Below, in pieces: positions 1-6,657 of a stretch of DNA of 13,281 bases (position 1 is the first letter of the stretch; every line of letters starts with the position of its first letter). Position numbers and translations under genes: made by a program. Source of the DNA: Actinomycetota bacterium (lineage in GTDB: Bacteria > Actinomycetota > Actinomycetes > Nanopelagicales > Nanopelagicaceae); contig WLQV01000006.1 of the NCBI GenBank assembly GCA_009697555.1, forward strand, positions 1 through 13,281, read 5' to 3'. The notes beneath the pieces were generated by a model. The model made no database searches. It saw nothing but the letters and a program-made list of their open reading frames with translations, and was not told the DNA's origin.

Positions 1-729
1 CCAACCAACTACCGACTTGCTTGATACCGAGCGCGGTAGATAACGCGAGTAATCAGATGCGGAGTTAACCCAACCTAAACCAATTCCAGTAATGCCAAAA
101 ATAGTTGCACCAACTACCCCAGCTACTGATCCGTTGGGGATCTGCGAAACTTTGGACCAAGTAATCGATGATGCGGTGAGGGCGATGTAGCCCAAAGTCA
201 AAATAATTGTGGCGAGTGTGAGCCATTTCTGTAATTTCATAATCACGTGGAATCCGAGCACTCCGCCGTAAACGGTGAGTCCAACTGCAATCAGGAATCC
301 AATGACCATCGCGGTATTGCGATCGATCTGTCCTACTCGAGTAAAGACCGTTCCGGTAGCCAAAGTTGCAAGTGAGATAAGCACTGTCTCCCAGCCGACA
401 AAGAGCAGATAGGAGAGAAAACCGGGAATCACATTTCCTTTGCTTCCGAAAATACTGCGCGATAAAACCAAGGTCGGTGCATTAGATCGTTTGCCAGCTA
501 AAGAGCTCAGTGCGACAACAAGAAATGAGAGAACGGTGCCAATCAGCGCAGCAAATGTTGCTTGCCAGAATGAGATACCAAAGCCTAAGAAGAATGAGCC
601 GTACGAGAGTGCAAGGAGTGAGACGTTGGCACCACACCAGGGCCAGAAGAGATCGCGAGCTCTGCCATGGCGTTCTTGATCTGAGATGACATTGATCGAA
701 TTTGTCTCGAGGTTAAATTGCGACTTCAC
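1..729 (-). CDS. NCS1-family cytosine/purine permease (C-terminus beyond window)
   Basis: The first 243 residues of a nucleobase:cation symporter-1 protein, which imports cytosine, purines or related bases across the inner membrane with a coupled cation. The N-terminus carries the family signature around FWPWCGANVS (residues 28-37), followed by repeated hydrophobic helices, an RSIFGSKGNVIPGF loop (91-104), GWETV (112-116) and the diagnostic GWVNSASDYSRYLP segment (219-232), which matches the DYSRY substrate/cation region of purine-cytosine permeases. The GTG at 729-727 is the earliest possible start, because the in-frame codon just before it is a stop (TAG); the ribosome site is weak. The gene lies 9 bp behind the SulP gene and is probably co-transcribed with it. 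The frame is open to the window edge, so about half the protein is missing here. The family call is firm. The exact substrate (cytosine, purine, allantoin, thiamine-like) cannot be read from the sequence. Confidence 0.9.
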   Translation of the reverse strand, partial: MKSQFNLETNSINVISDQERHGRARDLFWPWCGANVSLLALSYGSFFLGFGISFWQATFAALIGTVLSFLVVALSSLAGKRSNAPTLVLSRSIFGSKGNVIPGFLSYLLFVGWETVLISLATLATGTVFTRVGQIDRNTAMVIGFLIAVGLTVYGGVLGFHVIMKLQKWLTLATIILTLGYIALTASSITWSKVSQIPNGSVAGVVGATIFGITGIGLGWVNSASDYSRYLPRSVSSKSVVGW

Positions 730-738
730 CTAAGAATT

Positions 739-1965
739 CTACTTGCGACGTAAGGTGAATGCGAAGTGAACCACGATGCCGATTGCGATTCCCCAAATTA
801 AATCGATCGCTAAAGTGCAGATCGCTGTGACCACAAGAGTTACTGCTACTGAGCGAGTAGTGCGAAGTGATTCCATGATGCTGCGCGGATTGAGCATCCG
901 AAAACTAGTGCCGATCAATACTGCGCCAATTGCAGCACTTGGAATCTGGCTCACTAATGGTGCTGCGATGAAGACCATGATGAGAAGTACCACCGCATGA
1001 AAGACCGATGAGAGACGTGAAGTGGCATGAGAGCGCACATTGACGCTGGTTCGGGCAATGGCACCGGTGGCGGGCATTCCACCGAAGAGTGATGCCGTAA
1101 TAGTTGCAAGACCCTGCCCAACTAATTCACGGTTGGGTTGAAAATGCTGGTCGATTGCCGCATGAACTAGCGAATCGGCAACCCGGGCTGAAAGCAGTGA
1201 TTCAATCGCACAGAGAAGTGCGATCAGAAACGCTGGCCAGAGTAGGTGCGGAAGTTGTGAGAATGAGATTCCGCCACCACTCCACTTGCCAATGTTGCGA
1301 GGGATGTCGCCAATGCGAGGTAGATCGAGGGATAAGGCTTTTACAACCGCAGTGCTTACAACAATGGCAAAGAAGCTCGCTGGTATGTGGGCTTTGATTT
1401 TCAGCTTCTTGGTAATTTTTGGATAGGAAAATTTCACAAGAAGAGTCAGGATTGCAATTGCAATCACATTTCGATGAGCTGGTGAATCGAAGGCATTTGC
1501 CAAGGTATGCCACGCAACTGGGAGCGACCTATCCCCTTTGCCTTTTGCTACACCAAGAACCAATGGCAATTGTTGCAACGCAATAACTGCCGCAATACCG
1601 ACTGTGAAGCCTTCGACAACGCCCCATGGGATTTGGTTAATGATGCCACCGGCTCGGATGAGCGCCAAGGTAAGAACCATTAATCCAGCGATCAATCCCA
1701 GAAATGGAATCGCCACAACGCCGTACTTATTAACGATTGGGATAAGGACAACTGTCATTGCACCAGTTGGGCCACTTACTTGATATTTAGATCCGCCAAA
1801 AATACCTGCGACAAAGCCGGCGATAATTGCAGTGGTAAGCCCTGCCGCTGCGCTCATTCCAGAGGTAACACCAAAACCTAATGCGAGCGGAAGAGCTACA
1901 ACTGCAACAGTAGCACCGGCAAGTAAGTTAGGCGCGAGATCTGCCTTGCTAATACCGCTGAGCAC
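739..1965 (-). CDS. SulP-family anion transporter lacking a STAS domain
   Basis: A 408-residue membrane protein of the SulP/SLC26 family, whose members move sulfate, bicarbonate or other small anions, often as sodium symporters. The N-terminal stretch (ADLAPNLLAG, then VVALPLALGFGVTSG around 22-36) and the QVSGPTGAM motif (62-70), which helps form the anion site in TM3, are typical. The N-terminal wording is close to BicA-like bicarbonate transporters, but substrate assignment is not safe. The membrane core fills the whole protein: the chain stops at FTLRRK right after the last helix, so the cytoplasmic STAS domain found in most SulP proteins (usual length about 500-600) is absent, with no sign of a frameshift remnant before the next gene. 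The start is GTG at 1965, with an AGGAG ribosome site 5 nt upstream that overlaps the end of the dehydrogenase gene (8 bp gap). Likely third gene of a four-gene operon. Confidence 0.9.
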   Translation of the reverse strand: MLSGISKADLAPNLLAGATVAVVALPLALGFGVTSGMSAAAGLTTAIIAGFVAGIFGGSKYQVSGPTGAMTVVLIPIVNKYGVVAIPFLGLIAGLMVLTLALIRAGGIINQIPWGVVEGFTVGIAAVIALQQLPLVLGVAKGKGDRSLPVAWHTLANAFDSPAHRNVIAIAILTLLVKFSYPKITKKLKIKAHIPASFFAIVVSTAVVKALSLDLPRIGDIPRNIGKWSGGGISFSQLPHLLWPAFLIALLCAIESLLSARVADSLVHAAIDQHFQPNRELVGQGLATITASLFGGMPATGAIARTSVNVRSHATSRLSSVFHAVVLLIMVFIAAPLVSQIPSAAIGAVLIGTSFRMLNPRSIMESLRTTRSVAVTLVVTAICTLAIDLIWGIAIGIVVHFAFTLRRK

Positions 1966-1973
1966 AGGTGCTC

Positions 1974-2804
1974 CTAATCGAGGAAGAAATCAAGAAGAAA
2001 ATCAGTGGTTCCTGGGACAACGGCATATTTATCTAAATCCGTAATGCCTTCACTGGCGAGGACTTCATCGTCGACGAAGAAATTACCTGTGCACTCTTTG
2101 CTATCTCGCGTGAGAATAATGTGAGCTGAATCTGAGAGGATCTCTGGAGTTCGACAGGTACTGGTATCAATACCAGGAATCATCGCAAGGGCTGCAGTAT
2201 CAATAGCAGTGCGTGGCCAGAGTGCATTGACTGCAATTCCATCGCGCTTGAATTCTTCAGACATGCCAAGCACGCACATACTCATTCCATATTTCGCCAT
2301 CGTGTATGCGACGTGGTTCTTAAACCACTTTGGCTTCATCGATAGAGGCGGCGAGAGAGTAAGGATGTGTGGATTACGACCAGCGGCTGCCGATTCACGC
2401 AGATAAGGAATCGCAGCTTGTGAAGTCAAGAAGGTGCCGCGCACATTGACATCGAACATCAAGTCAAAGCGCTTTGCTGGTGTTGCTTCAGTCTTGGTGA
2501 GATTAATTGCGCTGGCATTATTAATAAGAATGTCGATGCCACCAAAGGCTTGCGCAGTTTGTGCAATGGCCGCTGCAATCTGGGCTTCATCGCGAATGTC
2601 GCATTGAATGGGTAGCGCCGTGCCACCGGCTGCTTCAATTTCTGTAGCAGCGGTGAAAATTGTACCGGGCAGACTTGAATGGGGCTCAGCAGTCTTTGCT
2701 GCAATCGCAACACTTGCGCCATCGCGTGCGGCACGCAATGCAATTGCTAAGCCAATACCGCGTGATCCACCAGTGATAAAGATTCGCTTTCCCGCAAGAT
2801 TCAC
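1974..2804 (-). CDS. HSDL2-like short-chain dehydrogenase/reductase
   Basis: A 276-residue NAD(P)-dependent oxidoreductase with a Rossmann fold. Visible motifs: the nucleotide-binding TGGSRGIG (11-18), NNAS (95-98), the catalytic serine region SPP (151-153) and the YTMAK catalytic Tyr167/Lys171 pair. The segments AKTAEPHSSLPGTI (36-49), WFKNHVAYTMAKYGMSM and ALWPRTAIDTAA closely resemble the dehydrogenase domain of hydroxysteroid dehydrogenase-like protein 2 (HSDL2), a group tied to fatty-acid metabolism. The C-terminal SCP2 sterol-carrier domain of animal HSDL2 is absent. The GTG start (2804-2802) overlaps the stop of the upstream crotonase gene by 4 bases and has a GAAGGAGAAG ribosome site inside that gene, so translation is probably coupled. 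Co-transcription with an enoyl-CoA isomerase suggests a role on an acyl-CoA or fatty-acid derived substrate; the true substrate is unknown. Confidence 0.92.
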   Translation of the reverse strand: MNLAGKRIFITGGSRGIGLAIALRAARDGASVAIAAKTAEPHSSLPGTIFTAATEIEAAGGTALPIQCDIRDEAQIAAAIAQTAQAFGGIDILINNASAINLTKTEATPAKRFDLMFDVNVRGTFLTSQAAIPYLRESAAAGRNPHILTLSPPLSMKPKWFKNHVAYTMAKYGMSMCVLGMSEEFKRDGIAVNALWPRTAIDTAALAMIPGIDTSTCRTPEILSDSAHIILTRDSKECTGNFFVDDEVLASEGITDLDKYAVVPGTTDFLLDFFLD

Positions 2805-3547
2805 TTCTTCTCCTTCTTTGACATAAATTTCATAAAGGCAGCCATCGCTTCATCTGATTCCAAGGCCATGGCAAAGAGTGAGAACTCAGCACGCATCACC
2901 GCGGCAACTGCATCATGATGGCGCGCTTTTAATAACGCCTTCGTGTTGATCACAGCCTGTGGTGGTTGTTCAGCAATTTTTTCTGCAATCTCAGTTGCAC
3001 ATTGCAAAGGATCGGCAGCGATTTCAGCAACCAGGCCCATCTCCATTGCAGTATCTGCGGTAAATGATTCACCAGTGAAGAAAATTTTGGCCGCACGTTG
3101 GTAACCGACTAATTGCGGGAAGAGATAACTCGAACCAGCTTCTGGAACTAAGCCAAGTGAGACAAAGGGCATTGAGAAATTGGCGCTAGGTGATGCAACT
3201 ACAACATCGCAGTGGAGCAACATCGTTGTGCCAACTCCAATTGCATTTCCACTCACTGCGGCAATGAGTGGTTTAGGAAAATTCAGCATCGCGGACAGAA
3301 ACTTCGCCACAGTGGAGTCTTCACTGGTGGGCGGATCATCCATAAAGTCTCGAATGTCATTGCCAGAGGTGAAATTTCCACCCTCGCCTGAAAGGACCAC
3401 GGCTCTGATCCCAAAATCTCCCGCTGCATCATCGAGGGCGCGAGCCAATTCAGCGTACATCGAGCGTGTGAGTGCATTGAGTTTCTCTGGACGATTGAAA
3501 GTAATCTGCAGTAGAGCTCCTGAGCGATCAATCAAGATTTCTTCCAT
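2801..3547 (-). CDS. Crotonase-fold protein, probable delta3,delta2-enoyl-CoA isomerase
   Basis: A 248-residue enoyl-CoA hydratase/isomerase family protein. The first oxyanion-hole segment is NFTSGNDI (58-65) and the second NAIGVGTTM (101-109), so CoA-thioester binding is expected. The two catalytic glutamates of true enoyl-CoA hydratases are missing: by hand alignment, Thr108 sits at the Glu144 site and Phe128 (in SMPF) at the Glu164 site of rat hydratase. Instead the protein has PEAGSS with Glu136, the position of the single catalytic glutamate in peroxisomal delta3,delta2-enoyl-CoA isomerases (ECI2/PECI type, which read TPF...SPEGCSS). It therefore probably moves the double bond of 3-enoyl-CoAs from unsaturated fatty acids into the 2-position for beta-oxidation. 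It starts at ATG 3547 and is first in a four-gene minus-strand operon, with a promoter-like TAAGAT 7 nt upstream. General annotation pipelines would likely call it an enoyl-CoA hydratase. Confidence 0.9.
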   Translation of the reverse strand: MEEILIDRSGALLQITFNRPEKLNALTRSMYAELARALDDAAGDFGIRAVVLSGEGGNFTSGNDIRDFMDDPPTSEDSTVAKFLSAMLNFPKPLIAAVSGNAIGVGTTMLLHCDVVVASPSANFSMPFVSLGLVPEAGSSYLFPQLVGYQRAAKIFFTGESFTADTAMEMGLVAEIAADPLQCATEIAEKIAEQPPQAVINTKALLKARHHDAVAAVMRAEFSLFAMALESDEAMAAFMKFMSKKEKK

Positions 3548-3554
3548 AACTCAC

Positions 3555-3560
3555 ATCTTA
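3555..3560 (-). promoter_or_regulatory. Candidate -10 box (TAAGAT) for the isomerase operon, probably leaderless
   Basis: Read on the minus strand, TAAGAT fits the TANNNT actinobacterial -10 pattern and ends 7 nt before the ATG at 3547. That spacing would place the transcription start at or next to the start codon, giving a leaderless mRNA. No clear Shine-Dalgarno sequence lies in front of this ATG. A TTGCTT stretch 16 bp further upstream is a poor -35 candidate. Confidence 0.4.
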
Positions 3561-3570
3561 GAGGAGTACA

Positions 3571-3927
3571 TTGAGTAAGCAAGGCAAGACCCCAACGGAG
3601 AGAAGCAAGACCATGGATATCACGATTCAATTACGGGACTTAACCCCCTTCGAACAATTAGTGCTGGATCGCCTCTGCGACGGAATGACAAACATCGCCA
3701 TTGCGCGAGAGACCGCTCATACTGAAAAGGTTATCGAAAATACTGTCAGCCGAAGTGCAAAAGCATTCGGCATTAAATCTGATGCTGATACAAATATCCG
3801 AGTCCTTCTTGCTCTTGCTTATCGGGCACATTACGGAGATAAATCCTTCGATAAACTAAAAATTGAATGCCAACATCACGCAATTGGGCCCGATGGCCAA
3901 TCCATTTGCACCCGCCACATAGAGTAG
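3571..3927 (+). CDS. Stand-alone LuxR-type HTH transcriptional regulator with Cys/His tail
   Basis: A 118-residue protein whose centre (about residues 24-85) is a LuxR/GerE-type helix-turn-helix: LTPFEQLVLDRLCDGMTNIAIARE, then a recognition-helix region with ENTVSRSAKAFGI. No receiver, autoinducer or ATPase domain precedes it, so it is an orphan DNA-binding protein whose input signal is unknown. The tail after the HTH holds C100, H102, H103, C113 and H116, which could bind a metal, but this is speculative. The TTG start at 3571 has a GAGGAG site (3561-3566) only 4 nt away. The ATG at 3613 is a real alternative; it would remove 14 residues and keep the whole HTH. It diverges from the isomerase operon with only 23 bp between start codons, so control of that operon is possible but not shown. 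Confidence 0.8.
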   Translation: MSKQGKTPTERSKTMDITIQLRDLTPFEQLVLDRLCDGMTNIAIARETAHTEKVIENTVSRSAKAFGIKSDADTNIRVLLALAYRAHYGDKSFDKLKIECQHHAIGPDGQSICTRHIE

Positions 3928-4085
3928 ATTTTGTGATTCGCCTCGCAGGGCTAACTCTCAGAAATTGACTACGCAACATCCATAGGTGCTACCCCTCGAT
4001 AATTTCTATCTCGCTTATCCATGCCAGGCGTTCAATTGCCTTGTCCTTAAATCTAAGGATGTAATGGAGAGATAGGGAGAATATC
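3928..4085. other. Intergenic gap between the HTH gene and the membrane-protein gene
   Basis: About 158 bp without a convincing gene, hairpin terminator or promoter pair. A TTGACT (3965-3970) and a GATAAT (3998-4003) are present, but 27 bp apart, so they do not form a normal promoter together. Nothing else is visible to me. Confidence 0.5.
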
Positions 4086-4682
4086 GTGAAGCGAAGGTCG
4101 TTTGATCGCATCGTTAGTTATGTTGGAATGGGTCTTGGAGTATTTCTACTTGTCGCCGCTGCTTTATTGAACTGGGGCTACACCTTTGCTGATAAATCAG
4201 TGACTGATCAATTAGCAAACCAGAAAATAACTTTTCCGGCTGCAAATACATCAGGGCTGACATCGTTACCTGAAGCCGATCGCGCCGTGATTGCGAAATA
4301 TGCGGGGATGCAATTAACAACTGGAAAACAGGCACAGGCTTACGCCGATCACTACATGGCCGTGCATATTCGCGGCATTGGTGGAGGCAAGACTTATTCG
4401 GAGATCAGTGGCATGGCAATGGCTGCAAGTGCAGCTGCCGCTAAAGCACCAGCAGATCCAGTGTTGGCTGCAGATGCTGCAAAGCTAATGGGCACTCGCA
4501 CCACTCTCTTCATGGGAGAAACTCTTCGCGGGTTATTAGGTAATGCTTATGCATTCTGGCAGTTGGGACAGATTGCAAAGCTCTCAGCATTAGCCGCACT
4601 GGTTGGTGGGCTACTGATGTTGGTTCTCTCGCTCTTGGGATTGAACCATCTGCGTCGCACTCCTGAGGATGCGACCATCTGA
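4086..4682 (+). CDS. Actinobacterial two-helix membrane protein of unknown function (often misnamed 'LigA')
   Basis: A 198-residue protein with a transmembrane helix at each end (about 11-33 and 162-186) and a soluble, probably extracytoplasmic, middle part. The middle holds AYADHYMAVHIRGIGGGKTYSEIS (residues 84-107), which resembles an actinobacterial family with a gAYAqa..I..H....gGkTYaEl pattern that databases often label 'aromatic ring-opening dioxygenase LigA'. That name is not supported: I see no dioxygenase motif, and the function is unknown. An Ala-rich stretch (110-128) follows the conserved segment. The start is GTG at 4086 with an AGGGAGA ribosome site about 6 nt upstream. It stands alone, followed by a strong hairpin terminator shared with the converging ino1 gene. 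Family resemblance is from memory and would need a profile search. Confidence 0.82.
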   Translation: MKRRSFDRIVSYVGMGLGVFLLVAAALLNWGYTFADKSVTDQLANQKITFPAANTSGLTSLPEADRAVIAKYAGMQLTTGKQAQAYADHYMAVHIRGIGGGKTYSEISGMAMAASAAAAKAPADPVLAADAAKLMGTRTTLFMGETLRGLLGNAYAFWQLGQIAKLSALAALVGGLLMLVLSLLGLNHLRRTPEDATI

Positions 4683-4706
4683 GCCCTCTCCTCTCCGTGA
4701 GGGTGA

Positions 4707-4750
4707 AGCGAAACGGCCCCTGAGTAATCAGGGGCCGTTTCGCTGTTTGG
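4707..4750. terminator. Strong hairpin, likely bidirectional terminator
   Basis: A perfect 17-bp inverted repeat (arms 4707-4723 and 4728-4744) with a GTAA loop, GC-rich at its core (GGCCCC/GGGGCC), followed on the plus strand by GTTTGG and a TTTT a little later. It sits between the stops of the converging membrane-protein gene (4682) and ino1 (4772), so it can end transcripts from both sides. The poly-T tract is poor on both strands. Confidence 0.85.
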
Positions 4751-4771
4751 TAATACTTTTAACTTAAGAAA

Positions 4772-5869
4772 TTATCGCTCAATCTTTCCAGAGATAAAAT
4801 CTTCAGTCTTCACATGCGCCTGCTCATCGGTGTATTGCACCGGTGGTGTCTTCATGAAGTAACTAGAAGGCGAGAGCAGTGCGCCACCGATCTTGCGATC
4901 TAGGCCAATCTTTGCGCAGCGAAGTGCATCGATAATGACGCCAGCAGAGTTAGGCGAATCCCACACTTCGAGCTTGTACTCCAAGTTCAATGGAACATCG
5001 CCGAATGCGCGACCTTCGAGGCGGACATAGGCCCACTTGCGATCATCGAGCCATGGAATGTAATCCGAAGGTCCGATGTGAACGTTCTTGGCGCCCATGT
5101 CGTGATCGAGTTGTGATGTCACTGAATTTGTCTTAGAAATCTTCTTCGATTCCAAGCGATCGCGCTCCAACATGTTCTTGAAGTCCATGTTGCCACCAAC
5201 GTTGAGTTGGTAGGTGCGATCTAGGTGAACGCCGCGATCTTGGAATAACTTGGCCATGATGCGGTGAGTAATAGTGGCGCCAACTTGGCTCTTGATGTCA
5301 TCGCCAACGATTGGCAGACCGGCCTTCTCAAATTTCGCAGCCCATTCTGGATCTGATGCGATGAAGACTGGAAGTGCGTTAACGAATGCACAACCTGCAT
5401 CGATGGCACATTGTGCATAGAACTTCGCAGCTGCTTCAGAACCTACAGGTAGGTAGCAGATGAGAACGTCGACTGCTTCATCCTTGAGTGCCTTGACGAC
5501 ATCAACTGGCGCAGCAGTGGATTCGGTAATGGTCTCTTTGTAGTAACGACCAAGTCCATCGAGAGTATGTCCGCGTTGGACAACGACACCAGTCGTTGCA
5601 ACGTCGGCAAATTTAATAGTGTTGTTTTCGCTGGCCCACATCGCCTCTGCCATGTCGAGGCCGACCTTCTTAGCGTCGACATCGAATGCAGCAACGAACT
5701 TCACATTGTTGATGTGATAGCCGCCAACTACTGCGTGCATCAAGCCGGGGATCTCTTGATCGGTCTTGGCATCCTTGTAGTACGTAACTCCTTGGATGAG
5801 TGAGTTAGCGCAGTTGCCAACGCCGATGATGGCGACTCGAATGTCACCTTTACCTGTAGTGATGCTCAC
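4772..5869 (-). CDS. ino1: Inositol-1-phosphate synthase (myo-inositol-3-phosphate synthase), actinobacterial type
   Basis: A 365-residue enzyme that converts D-glucose 6-phosphate to 1D-myo-inositol 3-phosphate using NAD, the entry step to phosphatidylinositol, mycothiol and related products in Actinobacteria. The NAD-binding glycine motif is GVGNCANSL (16-24); conserved blocks include ICYLPVGSE (137-145), [11 protein letters not shown] (189-199), NVGGNMDF (223-230) and [15 protein letters not shown] (303-317). The length agrees with Mycobacterium tuberculosis Ino1 (367 residues) rather than the longer eukaryotic enzymes. The start is GTG at 5869, one base after the stop of padR, with AGAGGA as ribosome site inside padR, so the two are co-transcribed and probably translationally linked. 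The same padR-ino1 order is known from mycobacteria (Rv0047c-Rv0046c). Its expression is therefore likely set by the PadR protein at the operator near 6462-6485. Confidence 0.97.
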   Translation of the reverse strand: MSITTGKGDIRVAIIGVGNCANSLIQGVTYYKDAKTDQEIPGLMHAVVGGYHINNVKFVAAFDVDAKKVGLDMAEAMWASENNTIKFADVATTGVVVQRGHTLDGLGRYYKETITESTAAPVDVVKALKDEAVDVLICYLPVGSEAAAKFYAQCAIDAGCAFVNALPVFIASDPEWAAKFEKAGLPIVGDDIKSQVGATITHRIMAKLFQDRGVHLDRTYQLNVGGNMDFKNMLERDRLESKKISKTNSVTSQLDHDMGAKNVHIGPSDYIPWLDDRKWAYVRLEGRAFGDVPLNLEYKLEVWDSPNSAGVIIDALRCAKIGLDRKIGGALLSPSSYFMKTPPVQYTDEQAHVKTEDFISGKIER

Positions 5870-5870
5870 G

Positions 5871-6407
5871 TTATTTCCTCTCGGTCTTGATCATGTCTTC
5901 CAGCCAAGCAATTTCGCGTTCAGCTGATTCAAGTGAGTGACGACGCCACTCATCTAAATATTTATCCATGCCACCATCGCGCTTCTCCAAATCACTTCGG
6001 AGAATCTCTGCCTTCTCACGGAGGCGGCGATGGCGTCCTTCTAGAATCCGCACCCGGTTAGGGCGCGAAGTGGGGCCAAAGAATGCGAAGCGAACTTCGA
6101 AACCCTCATCCTCCCAAGTATCTGGACTTACTGTGTCGGTCAACTTTGCAAATCGCTCTTCACCCTTAGGTGCCAAGTGATAAACAATGCGTGATCGGCG
6201 CGAGCGCCCAGCTGGATTAACAACGCTCTCCTGAATCAGACCGTTCTCTAACATCCGACGAAGTTGCGGATAGAGAACAGAGAAGGAGAGAGCGCGAAAT
6301 GGTCCGTAGATTGCGGTGAGCCGTTTGCGTAGTTCGTAGCCATGGAGCGGGTTCTGTGAGAGCAGGCCGAGGAGAGCAAACTCCAAGGACTCACTTCGAG
6401 AACGCAT
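5871..6407 (-). CDS. PadR-family transcriptional regulator of ino1
   Basis: A 178-residue PadR-type repressor. The N-terminal winged HTH covers about residues 8-85 ([20 protein letters not shown], then [20 protein letters not shown]), including the typical SxxxLYPxLxRLexxGLI pattern, and a helical C-terminal part (120-175) is rich in Arg and Glu, as in PadR dimerisation domains. I chose the ATG at 6407: it has an AGGAG site 9 nt upstream, it gives the length of the mycobacterial homologue (about 180 residues), and the reading frame further upstream (to 6506) runs through a promoter and operator region and encodes nothing PadR-like. The gene is followed after one base by ino1. PadR proteins usually repress their own operon until a ligand binds; the ligand here is unknown, with inositol or a related metabolite a guess from context. 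Confidence 0.93.
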   Translation of the reverse strand: MRSRSESLEFALLGLLSQNPLHGYELRKRLTAIYGPFRALSFSVLYPQLRRMLENGLIQESVVNPAGRSRRSRIVYHLAPKGEERFAKLTDTVSPDTWEDEGFEVRFAFFGPTSRPNRVRILEGRHRRLREKAEILRSDLEKRDGGMDKYLDEWRRHSLESAEREIAWLEDMIKTERK

Positions 6408-6459
6408 CGCGCCTGGCTCCTGACTATTTTCGCTGCCGCTACCGGCCCTGCTGAGAGGA

Positions 6460-6465
6460 AGTATA
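6460..6465 (-). promoter_or_regulatory. -10 box (TATACT) of the padR-ino1 operon
   Basis: On the minus strand, TATACT lies about 50 nt before the padR ATG, leaving room for the AGGAG ribosome site in the leader. No good TTGACA-like -35 is seen at 16-18 bp (ACGGAT at 17 bp). The hexamer overlaps the left edge of the palindromic operator, the expected layout for repression. Confidence 0.55.
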
Positions 6466-6485
6466 TCGATTCGATATATCGAATC
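6462..6485. promoter_or_regulatory. Nested palindromes, probable PadR operator
   Basis: Two perfect inverted repeats overlap. TATATCGA-T-TCGATATA occupies 6462-6478, and GATTCGATATATCGAATC occupies 6468-6485. A related half-site, ATATCGGATT on the minus strand, lies at 6493-6502. They cover the -10 box and the spacer of the predicted padR promoter. PadR dimers bind AT-rich inverted repeats, so this is the natural autorepression site; binding itself is inferred. Confidence 0.7.
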
Positions 6486-6657
6486 CGTAGTTAATCCGAT
6501 ATGCACGTGGGGTGCAAATTAACCCCTTCTCGGGCGTGGCGTACCCCTCAGTTGCCCCCGTCACAGTTCTATTCTCGTACCAACCCCCGCGTCCTTCCCT
6601 AGGGCTGCTTATCGCGGCTCCTGCCTCCGCGCGGAAACTAACCTAGGAAGGATCTTC
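6486..6657. other. Divergent upstream region of padR-ino1 and the uracil permease
   Basis: No gene here. TATTCT at 6570-6575 is a possible -10 for the permease, without a good -35. The stretch before the permease ATG has a small hairpin (CGCGG at 6613-6617 pairing with CCGCG at 6627-6631) and AGGAAGG (6645-6651) as a clear ribosome site. I do not recognise a known riboswitch. Confidence 0.4.

Noticed and set aside
1202..1513. Cysteine- and histidine-rich open frame inside the SulP gene
   Set aside because: It is on the same strand in another frame of a clear transporter gene, with no ribosome site or recognisable domain; treated as a shadow.
6408..6506. A 33-codon N-terminal extension of the PadR protein
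   Set aside because: The stretch contains the -10 box and the palindromic operator, encodes nothing PadR-like, and the ATG at 6407 has a good ribosome site and gives the usual family length.
6582..6657. A riboswitch or attenuator in front of the uracil permease
   Set aside because: Only a 5-bp stem is visible, with no terminator-like alternative and no recognisable aptamer consensus.
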